Source of the DNA: Verrucomicrobiia bacterium
GTDB taxonomy: Bacteria; Verrucomicrobiota; Verrucomicrobiia; Limisphaerales; JADLHS01
Length of the DNA stretch: 64,000 nucleotides
Direction: 5' to 3'
Assembly: GCA_023953615.1 (NCBI GenBank)
Contig: JAMLJH010000002.1
Coordinates: forward strand, 1,382,375 to 1,446,374
Every line of letters starts with the position of its first letter. Within the stretch, counting starts at the first letter, position 1. A program made the position numbers and the translations under genes. Of this stretch, positions 55,564 to 63,898 are shown one piece after another. The notes beneath the pieces were generated by a model. The model saw only the letters and a list, made by a program, of their open reading frames with translations, was not told where the DNA came from and did no database searches.

Positions 55564-56415
55564 TCACCCACCGTACTTCGCGCCCGCCAGCGTCGGCGAG
55601 TGACTGGCTTCATTCAAACTGCCCCGACGATAGCCTTGCAAGTCCAACGTGACGTGCGCGTAACCAATTTGCTTCAGTTCCTGGGCGATGCGCGCGGCCA
55701 CACCGGGGGCAAAAAACTTGTCCAGTTCCGATACGCCCACCTCAATTCGCGCCAACGCCTGCTTGCGATTCAACTCGTGATGACGCACGCGCAGGTCGTA
55801 AAAACCCAGGTCGTGCAACACGTTTTCACCCGCCTCGATCATGCGCAACTTCTCCACGGAAACCGCTTCGCCATACGGAATCCGCGAACTCAAACACGCC
55901 ATCTGCGGCTTATCGGCGGTCGGCAAACCCATTTGCGCCGATAACTCCCGGATTTCTGCTTTCACCAATCCCGCTTCCTTCAACGGCGCATGGACCTGAA
56001 ACTCCGCCGCCGCCTTGGCGCCCGGACGAAAATCGCCCAGGTCGCTGGCGTTTTCCCCGTAACACAACACGGCAAAGTGTTCTGCTCGCGCCAGTGGAAC
56101 GAGTTCCGTGAACAACTCGTGTTTGCAGAAATAGCAACGGTTGATCGGGTTCGCCAGATAATTGGGATCCTCCAATTCCGTCGTGCGGATGACCCGGATG
56201 GGAAAACCGAATTGTTTGCCCAGTTCCAGGGCGTCATGGCGCTCGCGCCGTGGCAGGCTGGCGGAATCCGCCAGCACGGCCAATGACCGGTCGCCCAGGA
56301 CCTGGTGCGCGATGAGCGCGAGAAAGGCGGAATCCACCCCGCCGGAATAGGCGATGAGACACGAACCGTAGGAACGCAGAATCGCGCGCAGTTGCTCCAA
56401 TTTATCCGCCAACAT
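55564..56415 (-). CDS. larE: ATP-dependent sacrificial sulfur transferase LarE
   Basis: 283 residues from the ATG at 56415; a longer frame upstream is not conserved. The PP-loop SGGVDS (24-29) begins an NAD-synthase-like domain. Family residues: NPINRCYFCKHELF, CYGENASDLGDFRPGAKAA and CLSSRIPYGEAVSVEKL, with the catalytic/sacrificial Cys in this last motif. LarE converts pyridinium dicarboxylate to its thiocarboxylic form for the nickel-pincer cofactor of lactate racemase. larB and larC are not seen here, so a broader sulfur-transfer role is possible. It lies 48 bases upstream of gspF. Confidence 0.9.
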   Translation of the reverse strand: MLADKLEQLRAILRSYGSCLIAYSGGVDSAFLALIAHQVLGDRSLAVLADSASLPRRERHDALELGKQFGFPIRVIRTTELEDPNYLANPINRCYFCKHELFTELVPLARAEHFAVLCYGENASDLGDFRPGAKAAAEFQVHAPLKEAGLVKAEIRELSAQMGLPTADKPQMACLSSRIPYGEAVSVEKLRMIEAGENVLHDLGFYDLRVRHHELNRKQALARIEVGVSELDKFFAPGVAARIAQELKQIGYAHVTLDLQGYRRGSLNEASHSPTLAGAKYGG

Positions 56416-56542
56416 GTATAAACATTGGCAGTCAATTAGAAATTTGTCGAGTCTCGCACCGGACGGATTTGCGGGCGTTATCCGACCGGCGGAGCGACGG
56501 CGACATTGCCGGAGCGGATTCGTTGGCTTCCGGCGCGACGGA

Positions 56543-58222
56543 TTAGATCGAAGCCTTGGGCGCTTCGCGTTCGGTTTCGGATTTAAGCTCAAAGAAGTCG
56601 CGGACTTTGAATCTGAAAACTTTCGCAAAAAGATTGGTCGGAAAGCGCTGCACCCGATTGTTGTAGGTGAGCACGGTGTTGTTGTAAGCCTCGCGCTTGC
56701 CCGCCAGAATGTTCTCGGTTTCGGTCAAATTATGCTGGAGCGCGATGAAGTTTTGGTTGGCCTTCAACTCGGGATAGGATTCCACCACCGCGTAAAGTGA
56801 TTTCATCGTGGACGCCAGTGCGTTCTCAGCGTCAGAACGTTCAGCCATGGTCGTCGCACCGGCGGCGCGCGAACGGGCTTTGGCCACTTCCTCCAGCGTG
56901 CCGCGCTCGTGTTTGGCGTACCCTTTGACAATCTCGACGTAGTTGGAGATGAGGTCGTGCCGCCGCTTCAACTGAACGTCAATCTGCGCCCAGGCGTTTT
57001 GAACGGTGTTGCGCAGGGTGACCAGATCGTTGTAGGTGGCAACTGGCGACAGGAAAACGCGCAGCACCTTGCGAAAGACAAACAACAAGATCAGCACCAG
57101 GACGATTCCGGGAATGATCATCTTGGGGGCGACGGAACCGCTCCGATACGGCATCGAATTCACTGGCGGGCGGTACGGCGCCGGTTGTGATCGCGAGCCG
57201 GAAGCGACTGTGGCGACGGCCCCGGTCGCGACGGCGCGCGCCGGTTCCGAAATGGGGGCCACCGTGGTTTGGGCGCGAAGCGCGGCGTATTCCTCCCGCG
57301 CGGCCTTATCCCAGTCGCTCATTTTTTCGCGTAGGCCCTGACTGACCAGATTCTCGACGCGTTGATTGAAATCCCGGGCCGATGGAGCCATCGCTCCAGT
57401 CACGGCGTATCTGGCCTTGATGGTGTCGAGCTCGGTTTTGAGCGGAGCGCTGGCCTGATTTTCTTGGGCGGTCGTGAGGGCGCTGGCCAGTCGCCGGCGT
57501 TCATTATGTTTGATGACCAGCGTCAGATCGGCCGCGCGATGCGCGTCCACACCGACCGCACTGGTTGTATCCGCGAGCCGTTCCTGCAGATCGCGTTCTT
57601 GAATCAGTGGCGCGGCCAACGCTTGGAAGCGTTTATTGAAACTGTTGACCCAGGCGCCGCCGTAGCCGCTGTACTTGTCCTGGAACGCTTTGATTTTGGC
57701 CGTGTCGTCCGCGTCAGCCAGGGCAAACTCCTGGGCGGACAATTTCCCGCTGTCCAGTTGCCGTTGCCGAAAAGTGCGGTCGGTTTGGATTTTGGCGGCG
57801 ACTTGCGCGTCCGCTTCCAATTCCTGATTGCGTTGGGCGGTCAGGGAACGCGCCTCTTCCTTGAGTTGCTGCGCTTCGGCCGCCCATTTCTGCTGCAACG
57901 GCGGAAAGGTAATCGCGTACTGATTTTCAATTTGTCGGGAGACGTATTGTTTCTCGTCCTTGGAAAGTTTGTTATAGCGTTGCTTGAAATCCCGATCCTC
58001 CTGCTGCCAGGTCCGGGTTCTCTGTTGTTGCTCGTCGGGCGCGAGTTGCGCCGTACGCTTCAGGTGGTTGAGCAACTGTTGTTCGATCCGCAGTTTGACG
58101 CCTTCCTCCGCCAGGGTGTCGAGCGATTGCGCCTGGATCGAAGTGAAGCTCCCGCCCATCACCAGGAGCAGAAGCATTGGAAAGATCAGTGACAGAAACT
58201 TACGGGAGATGGGTGATTTCAT
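56543..58222 (-). CDS. LemA family protein with long N-terminal extracytoplasmic coiled region
   Basis: 559 residues from the ATG at 58222. A signal peptide (FLSLIFPMLLLLVMGGSF) is followed by about 290 residues of Gln/Arg/Glu/Ala-rich, largely helical sequence (LRIEQQLLNHLKRTAQLAPD, QLKEEARSLTAQRNQELEAD), a Pro-rich linker, a membrane helix (IIPGIVLVLILLFVFRKVL) and a typical LemA domain (YNDLVTLRNTVQNAWAQIDV, LKRRHDLISNYVEIVKGYAK, YPELKANQNFIALQHNLTET, YNNTVLTYNNRVQRFPTNL). Standard LemA proteins are about 185-200 residues, so the N-terminal half is added. Function of LemA is unclear; often membrane-associated near stress-response genes. Confidence 0.85.
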   Translation of the reverse strand: MKSPISRKFLSLIFPMLLLLVMGGSFTSIQAQSLDTLAEEGVKLRIEQQLLNHLKRTAQLAPDEQQQRTRTWQQEDRDFKQRYNKLSKDEKQYVSRQIENQYAITFPPLQQKWAAEAQQLKEEARSLTAQRNQELEADAQVAAKIQTDRTFRQRQLDSGKLSAQEFALADADDTAKIKAFQDKYSGYGGAWVNSFNKRFQALAAPLIQERDLQERLADTTSAVGVDAHRAADLTLVIKHNERRRLASALTTAQENQASAPLKTELDTIKARYAVTGAMAPSARDFNQRVENLVSQGLREKMSDWDKAAREEYAALRAQTTVAPISEPARAVATGAVATVASGSRSQPAPYRPPVNSMPYRSGSVAPKMIIPGIVLVLILLFVFRKVLRVFLSPVATYNDLVTLRNTVQNAWAQIDVQLKRRHDLISNYVEIVKGYAKHERGTLEEVAKARSRAAGATTMAERSDAENALASTMKSLYAVVESYPELKANQNFIALQHNLTETENILAGKREAYNNTVLTYNNRVQRFPTNLFAKVFRFKVRDFFELKSETEREAPKASI

Positions 58223-58419
58223 CGGCGTGCTGGTTCGAGGGTGGGAATTAAGTTGGCTGACGTGGGAGACCGCTGCGCGGCGGCGGCGGGAGCGCGGTCG
58301 CGATAATCCGGCACACACTACAAATGTTGAGTCCCGATTTCATCTGAGCGAACGCGCCCATTAACCCAGAACCAGCCACTGCGGTCAAGCTGCGGATTCG
58401 CGGATTTTGTGGGTGGTGA

Positions 58420-58833
<414 letters not shown>

Positions 58834-58883
58834 TGGGAAGGGGCTTAACGTCCCCGTTGGTCAGCCCCAATCGCCCGACCTCC

Positions 58884-59414
58884 TTATTCCTTTCGCGTTG
58901 CGGTCAGTTTCTGGCCGGCCGTGTTGCGTTTCGTGAACTTCTGCGCGGTCATCGAGATGATTTCCTCCTTGCGTTCAACGTCTGTTTGCAGTGAGGCGGT
59001 ATTCGTCTGAATCGTGCTGCGACTGCCAGTATCCATCCGCCAATTGCCAACCGAGTTGGTTAGTGTGCTGATGAGGTAGCCCCGCTCAATGCGCCAGATT
59101 CCGACCCCGCCAATTTGTTTTCGGACTGGGTATGTATTTAATACAGGCACCAGGAGTCCATCGCATTCAACAAATGCCATTGTGTTGGGGGGATATACCG
59201 GAGCTGTTTCGCTGACTTCACCCTTCATCACAAAAGTGCCGTCAGGGCGATATTCAGTCACAGTAACCATCGTTTGGGTGGACTGAACTGCCGTGGCATT
59301 GGTGTAAGCAAAGTTCCAAGTGCCGACCAGCTTCTGCGTGAATTCCGCATCCCCCGCACTGAGCATGAGGCTGAAAGAACAACCGACAACAAGTAACAGC
59401 ATCAGTTTTTTCAT
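58884..59414 (-). CDS. Small secreted protein of unknown function
   Basis: 176 residues starting MKKLMLLLVVGCSFSLMLSA, a cleavable signal peptide. The remainder (FTQKLVGTWNF, ATAVQSTQTMVTVTEYRPDG, FVMKGEVSETAPVYPP, GIWRIERGYLISTLTN) has the alternating pattern of a small beta-barrel lipocalin-like protein, with the common LVGTW motif. No closer family recognised. It converges with glnB, 50 bases away. Confidence 0.65.
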   Translation of the reverse strand: MKKLMLLLVVGCSFSLMLSAGDAEFTQKLVGTWNFAYTNATAVQSTQTMVTVTEYRPDGTFVMKGEVSETAPVYPPNTMAFVECDGLLVPVLNTYPVRKQIGGVGIWRIERGYLISTLTNSVGNWRMDTGSRSTIQTNTASLQTDVERKEEIISMTAQKFTKRNTAGQKLTATRKE

Positions 59415-59529
59415 GGTCGTTTCTCGGCGCCGCGATGATGCTCTACAGATTAGCAGACCGCTCTTTTCAATCGCTCACGTCGTTTTCAAAGCGACCTTAT
59501 TCCCCGCCGTCAATTTCGTCAACTTCCGA

Positions 59530-59538
59530 GGTTGAACG
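59530..59538 (+). repeat. Target-site duplication, left copy
   Basis: GGTTGAACG, identical to 60983-60991 and adjoining the insertion sequence's terminal inverted repeat. Confidence 0.85.
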
Positions 59539-59559
59539 GGGTGTGATTGGAAGTGACGG

Positions 59560-60525
59560 TCAATTGAGGCCGAGTTTTGGCGTGGACCAGTAGCGCGACC
59601 AGAGTTGGTTGGCGCGGGCCACGCGTAGGCCTAGCATGGCTTCGGCGTTGGTTTCCTTCCACCAACTGCCCGCCAGTTTGAGCCGTTGTTGAATCACATG
59701 CCGATGGCCGCTTTCAATCTCGCCGGAGCCGATCTCCAGTCCCGCCGTCCGTGCGCCCGCATAGTCCAGATGTGCCCGCCGTTCGCTCAAGTAGCGGTAC
59801 GCCGCCCGCACGGGCGCGTCGGTCTGAGTTTCGGTTTCCAGGTGCGGCGCGAGGGCCCGCAGCACGGCCGGCACCTTGTTTTCCAGCAACCGGCCTTGTT
59901 GGCGGTACCGCCAGCGTTCGGGATTTTTGGGGTGAATCACCGTCGCGGCCGCCGCGAGGTATTCGCTCACGTGGTAGAAGTCCAACAAGTAATCGCCTTG
60001 CGCACCAAACTGTTCCTGAAACTGGGTGAGAATCCAGGCCGCCCCGTCGCCCACCCCATGGACGTGCGTGCGTGGGCCCAGGCCGGCGGCTTGGGCCGTG
60101 GCCCGCCACCTCGCGCCGGCCAGCGTCACGCTGCCCAAGGTGGCGCCGTAGCAGGGCGTGGCCGAGTCTTTGGGCCGAGCCAGACACAGGCGCGCTTCCC
60201 GCCAGAGGCGTTGTTTGCCGTAGCGAGGATTTTCGCCGTGCAGGGGCGGCCTCACGATGGGAATGAGGCTGCCGTCCAGTTGCGTGACCAGCGTGCGGGC
60301 CGCGCGTTTGGGCGGCGTGACTTCCAAGGCGCTGATCTGCGCCCCGTGCGCCAAGGTGTGCTGGCGCACCGCCGTGGCCGTCACGTCCAACCCGTAGTGT
60401 TCGCGCACGCGTTGAGCGGCGCGGGCGAAACTTTCCTCGGCCCCGAAATCCACCAGCGCCCGTTGCAAGCGGCGCGAACGGCCGCGCGGCCTCACCTCCG
60501 CCCGTTCACAAAAGGCTCGCAGCAA
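59560..60525 (-). CDS. ISKra4-type transposase, catalytic part (OrfB)
   Basis: The frame is open from the slippery run at 60600-60608; an independent ATG start at 60525 gives 321 residues. Likely catalytic segments: LVTQLDGSLIPIVRPPLH, HVHGVGDGAAWILTQFQEQF, DYLLDFYHVSEYLAAAA and LEIGSGEIESGHRHVIQQRL, the GDGA / DFYH / GSGEIES pattern of ISKra4 and related DDE enzymes. The final residues overlap the left inverted repeat. Full activity probably requires the fusion with OrfA made by slippage. Confidence 0.87.
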   Translation of the reverse strand: MLRAFCERAEVRPRGRSRRLQRALVDFGAEESFARAAQRVREHYGLDVTATAVRQHTLAHGAQISALEVTPPKRAARTLVTQLDGSLIPIVRPPLHGENPRYGKQRLWREARLCLARPKDSATPCYGATLGSVTLAGARWRATAQAAGLGPRTHVHGVGDGAAWILTQFQEQFGAQGDYLLDFYHVSEYLAAAATVIHPKNPERWRYRQQGRLLENKVPAVLRALAPHLETETQTDAPVRAAYRYLSERRAHLDYAGARTAGLEIGSGEIESGHRHVIQQRLKLAGSWWKETNAEAMLGLRVARANQLWSRYWSTPKLGLN

Positions 60526-60593
60526 CCGGCCGCGCCGGCCCAGCCGCCATTGCGTCTCCTGGACTTCTACCCAGCCAAAGGTCGTCTGCCATC

Positions 60594-60890
60594 TCAGCGT
60601 TTTTTTTTACCGTAGTGAATGGCATCCGGATGGCGCTGGGGTACCTGGGCCTGGGTGTGGGCCTCGGCTTCGCGGGCCCACTGGCCCAAAAGCTCCTGAG
60701 CCAATTGGCGCACCTGCGCGCTCACGCGCGCTTCGGCTTCATCGGCGGTGCAGTCGTCGGTGACGGATTGGTCGAGCGTATCGGCCAGTTCGTGCAGCCG
60801 TGCCAGCACGTCGGGCCGATGCGCCAACCGCTCTTCCAGGGATCGGCGGGAAGGGGAAACGTTTTTGGATTTCGGTCGTTCATCGTTCAT
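60594..60890 (-). CDS. ISKra4-type transposase, N-terminal part (OrfA)
   Basis: 98 residues from the ATG at 60890 (MNDERPKSKNVSPSRRSLEE); a TTG four codons upstream is possible. A helical charged segment (LAHRPDVLARLHELADTLDQ, AQVRQLAQELLGQWAREAEA) ends in HYGKKKR and a TGA. One extra A in the A9 run puts it in the OrfB frame, where the open sequence continues with WQTTFGWVEVQETQWRLGRR into OrfB. This is the N-terminal DNA-binding/regulatory part. Confidence 0.8.
   Translation of the reverse strand: MNDERPKSKNVSPSRRSLEERLAHRPDVLARLHELADTLDQSVTDDCTADEAEARVSAQVRQLAQELLGQWAREAEAHTQAQVPQRHPDAIHYGKKKR
60600..60608 (-). promoter_or_regulatory. A9 slippery site for OrfA-OrfB fusion
   Basis: Nine consecutive A on the minus strand (GGT AAA AAA AAA CGC TGA). 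Either -1 ribosomal frameshifting or transcriptional slippage adding one A would join the frames (K-T-L-R-W-Q follows). The long homopolymer favours transcriptional slippage. Confidence 0.7.
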
Positions 60891-60982
60891 GAACCACTTC
60901 AAATATACAAAATCGTTCCAAGGCGCCAGGGCTAAATCACTTACAAAAAATTAGCCTTTGACCGTCACTTCCAATCACACCC

Positions 60983-60991
60983 GGTTGAACG
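60983..60991 (+). repeat. Target-site duplication, right copy
   Basis: GGTTGAACG, exact copy of 59530-59538. Confidence 0.85.
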
Positions 60992-61420
60992 TTACCCCAA
61001 TTCCGTTTCACATTTTAGGGCATTTTAAGTATTCCTATAGCCGCCGACATGGCGCAGCGGCCTTCCAACCTCAGGCCAAGCGTTGGGGTCAAACGGGCGA
61101 CCGCCCTTGGTTCGGAACGAGCACCGGCGCGACCGCGTCTTGGACTGCGGCAGTCCGCTGCCGCTGTGGAATCATCAGCACGCAACCGGAAAGCGGCAGA
61201 AGACTGCCGCAGTCCAAAACCTCGCGGACAGAGGCGACGTTCTCCATCCGGACCCCACCTTCATGGGGTTACACTCGTTCGGTGCCACGGCTACAACTTT
61301 AATTAAACCGCTATAACGTATCAACGTTGTAACGATTTAACGAAATCCGACGGAGGTTAAAGATCTGTCGCGCGATTCCATCATTTTCTTTTCCACCGCC
61401 TCCGGCATACTGCTCGACTC
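60992..61420. other. Intergenic region between the insertion sequence and the ABC-F gene
   Basis: About 430 bases without a supported gene. It contains the palindromic element listed separately and, near its right end, AT-rich sequence (TTTAATTAAACCGCTATAAC) that may hold the ABC-F promoter. Confidence 0.4.
61140..61217. repeat. Palindromic element (26-bp inverted repeats around a 26-base centre)
   Basis: The arms 61140-61165 (TTGGACTGCGGCAGTC then CGCTGCCGCT) and 61192-61217 (AGCGGCAG then AAGACTGCCGCAGTCCAA) match at 24 of 26 positions. A REP/MITE-like genomic repeat of the kind dispersed in related genomes. Could form a long hairpin in RNA. Confidence 0.65.
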
Positions 61421-63508
61421 ATGCTGACCTTGTCCGGCATCACCAAAGCCTACGGCGGACGAACTTTGTTCTCCGACGTGACGCTCCAATTGAATCGCGA
61501 AGACCGCATCGGCCTCGTCGGACCGAATGGCGCGGGCAAGTCCACGTTGTTCGACATTATTCTGGGTCGAACCGATCCGGATGCCGGCGAGGTCATCACT
61601 GAACGCGGCGTGAGCATCGGTTTTCTCCCCCAGGAAAGCGCGCCGGTCGGTGCGGAAACTGTGCTGGAGATTGCCACCGCCATTTCTCCCGAGTTTGTCA
61701 AACTGCGTCAGATCATTCAGGCATGGGAACACGATCACCCGGTGGCCGCGTCGGAAGTCCGGATGCAACCCGACGATGTTCACGATCGCTATCAAGAACT
61801 GAACGGTTATCAGGTCGAGGCCAAGGCCAAACAAATCCTCGCCGGCCTGAGTTTTCGGGAGCAGGATTTCAACCGCCCCGCGCGGGAGATGAGCGGCGGC
61901 TGGGTCATGCGTGCGCACCTGGCGCGATTGCTCACGCAAGCGCCGGATTTGCTGATGTTGGATGAACCAACGAACCATCTCGACCTCGAAGCGTTGCTGT
62001 GGTTTCAAGCGTATTTGCAGGGTTATCCCGGCGCGATCCTTGTCATCTCGCATGACCGCGAATTTCTCAACGCACTCGTCGGCCACATCGTCGAGATTCG
62101 GATGAGCAAACTGCTGCGCTATCGCGGCAACTACGATTCCTACCTTGAACAACGCGCCGCGAAGGAAGAGCAGTTATTGGCCGCGTATAGAAATCAACAG
62201 CGCGAAATCGCCGCGTTGCAGGAGTTTGCGGATCGCTTTCGTGCCAAAGCCTCCAAAGCTTCGCAAGCGCAGAGCAAGCTCAAGCAAATTGAGCGCATGG
62301 AAAAAATTGAAGCGCCAGTCGAAACGGAAAAAAAGGTGAGTTTCCGTTTTCCGCAGCCGCCGCGCAGCGGGCAGCGCGTCATCCGGCTCAAGAACATCCA
62401 CTTTGCTTATCCCGTGGCAGCGACCGTGGCGGTGACGCCCTCGTCGCCACCCGTAGTAGTGACGCCCCCGCCACCTTCCATCAATAACAAATCAAGCGAC
62501 GAGACGTCGCCTTCTTCCAGCAGCCAATCCGGCGACGGGGCGTCGCCGCTACTGTGGGTTTATCGCGGCATTGATTTCGAGGCCGAGCGCGGGCAGCGCA
62601 TCGTACTCGTCGGGCCGAACGGCGCGGGCAAATCCACGTTGCTCAAATTGCTCGCCGCCAACGTGACGCCGAGCCAGGGCGAGCGCGAACTTGGTTATCA
62701 CGTCCAGGCGGGTTACTACTCACAGTATCGCGTGGAGATGCTGGATCCGTCCCGCTCCGTGTTGGATGAAGCGTTGGCCACGCCCAGCCGCGTCACCGAA
62801 CAGTTTGTCCGCACCCTGCTCGGCAGCTTTTTATTCCGAGACGACGACGTGTTCAAAAAAGTCAGCGTCCTGAGTGGTGGCGAGAAGAGCCGGTTGGCAC
62901 TGGTCAAGTTGCTGCTCGACCCGCCGAACCTGTTGCTCATGGACGAGCCGACGACGCATCTCGACATGAACAGCATTGACGCATTGCTATTGGCGCTGGG
63001 GCAATTCGAGGGCACGCTCATTTTCATCAGCCACGATGTTTATTTCATCCGGGCCTTGGCCAACAAGGTCGTCCATGTGAATCAAGGGACGCTGACGCAT
63101 TACGCGGGCGATTACCAATATTACCTCGATAAAACCAAGGCCGAATCGGCGCGCGCGGCACTGACGGCGGGCGCAAAGTCGAACCACTCCGAACCGGAGG
63201 CTCGTGCCAAGGGAACGGTGGATCGTAAAGAGCAACGCCGCCGCGAAGCCGAAGCGCGACAGGCTCGTTCGCGTCACTTGAAAGGGCAGCGCAAAATCGT
63301 GGCCGACCTGGAAAAGCGGATTCAGGCATTGGAAGAACGGCAGACCGAAATTTCGGCGGAATTGGAAAAGCCTGAGACTTATCAAAACGGCGGCCAAGCC
63401 ATGCAGCTCAATCGCGAATTTAGCCACAACGCCGACGAACTCGTCGAAATCACGCCCCAGTGGGAAGCTGCTGCGACTAAGTTGACGGAGATGGAGGCGG
63501 AAGGTTGA
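61421..63508 (+). CDS. ABC-F family ATPase (Uup/YheS/EttA-like)
   Basis: 695 residues with two nucleotide-binding domains and no membrane segments. NBD1: Walker A VGPNGAGKSTLFD, signature MSGGWVMRAHLARLL, Walker B LLMLDEPTNHLDLEALLWF. NBD2: VGPNGAGKSTLLKLL, LSGGEKSRLALVKLL, LLMDEPTTHLDMNSID. A long charged linker (AAYRNQQREIAALQEFADRF) follows NBD1 and a helical C-terminus (RQARSRHLKGQRKIVADLEK, AALEERQTEIS-like) resembles Uup. ABC-F proteins act on the ribosome E site. The region between the domains (about residues 330-385) has a Ser/Pro-rich segment that includes two small DNA hairpins. Confidence 0.93.
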   Translation: MLTLSGITKAYGGRTLFSDVTLQLNREDRIGLVGPNGAGKSTLFDIILGRTDPDAGEVITERGVSIGFLPQESAPVGAETVLEIATAISPEFVKLRQIIQAWEHDHPVAASEVRMQPDDVHDRYQELNGYQVEAKAKQILAGLSFREQDFNRPAREMSGGWVMRAHLARLLTQAPDLLMLDEPTNHLDLEALLWFQAYLQGYPGAILVISHDREFLNALVGHIVEIRMSKLLRYRGNYDSYLEQRAAKEEQLLAAYRNQQREIAALQEFADRFRAKASKASQAQSKLKQIERMEKIEAPVETEKKVSFRFPQPPRSGQRVIRLKNIHFAYPVAATVAVTPSSPPVVVTPPPPSINNKSSDETSPSSSSQSGDGASPLLWVYRGIDFEAERGQRIVLVGPNGAGKSTLLKLLAANVTPSQGERELGYHVQAGYYSQYRVEMLDPSRSVLDEALATPSRVTEQFVRTLLGSFLFRDDDVFKKVSVLSGGEKSRLALVKLLLDPPNLLLMDEPTTHLDMNSIDALLLALGQFEGTLIFISHDVYFIRALANKVVHVNQGTLTHYAGDYQYYLDKTKAESARAALTAGAKSNHSEPEARAKGTVDRKEQRRREAEARQARSRHLKGQRKIVADLEKRIQALEERQTEISAELEKPETYQNGGQAMQLNREFSHNADELVEITPQWEAAATKLTEMEAEG
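62496..62547 (+). repeat. Two small hairpin repeats inside the ABC-F coding sequence
   Basis: GCGACGAGACGTCGC (62496-62510) and GGCGACGGGGCGTCGCC (62531-62547), stems of six and seven pairs with three-base loops. A third hairpin with the same stem, GCGACGCCCCGTCGC, lies in the cassette 2 RHS gene (45149-45163). They encode the low-complexity linker. Confidence 0.5.
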
Positions 63509-63517
63509 CCCCGGAGC

Positions 63518-63536
63518 GCGACCGGCCCCCGGTCGC
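63518..63536 (+). terminator. Hairpin after the ABC-F gene
   Basis: GCGACCGGCCCCCGGTCGC: an eight-pair stem with a three-base loop, ten bases after the stop codon. No T-run follows, so it may instead be a genomic palindrome. Confidence 0.4.
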
Positions 63537-63655
63537 AGCGTGTGGTCAGCAAGGAAGGCTTACGAGAATCGCAAGTGCTTGCGGCGCTCTGCCGGGGCAA
63601 ACATCTCCGTCAGATTGCCGGTTGACAGCAATTGACCGCGATTTATCGTGAAGCC

Positions 63656-63898
63656 ATGAAAAGCAGCCAGACCGCCGCACCGTTGGAGCCGGAAAAGCTC
63701 AAGCCCGTCCTGCACGAGAAAATTGAGCGCATGACCGACGCGCAACTCGTGTTGTTGGATCGCGTGTTGTTGTAGATCGAAGCCGAACAGGCCGCCGAAC
63801 ACTTGGGCGAAGCATTTGATGCCGATCAAGCGCAAGGCAAACTCCAACGCGTGGCCGAACTGGTGCGGCAATTCCGGGCAGAACACCGTTACGCATGA
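63656..63898 (+). pseudogene. Antitoxin of a PIN-type toxin-antitoxin pair, interrupted by an in-frame TAG
   Basis: 81 codons from ATG at 63656. The reading is MKSSQTAAPLEPEKLKPVLH, EKIERMTDAQLVLLDRVLL, then TAG at codon 40 (63773-63775), then IEAEQAAEHLGEAFDADQAQ to YA and TGA. The sequence on both sides fits one small antitoxin frame with a Glu- or Gln-type codon replaced by TAG. Its stop overlaps the toxin start by ATGA. A perfect -35 TTGACA at 63622-63627 lies upstream, with only a poor -10. Either a decayed gene or one translated by readthrough or in two pieces. Confidence 0.6.

Larger units (their letters stand above)
59539..60982 (-). mobile_element. Complete ISKra4-family-like insertion sequence (1444 bp)
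   Basis: Bounded by 25-bp perfect terminal inverted repeats (59539-59563 and 60958-60982; GGGTGTGATTGGAAGTGACG at the left end) and a 9-bp direct target duplication. It contains two minus-strand frames joined by an A9 slippery run, all without internal stops. The transposase sequence and nine-base duplication fit the ISKra4 family, though I could not compare to a database. Perfect ends suggest recent insertion. Confidence 0.88.
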
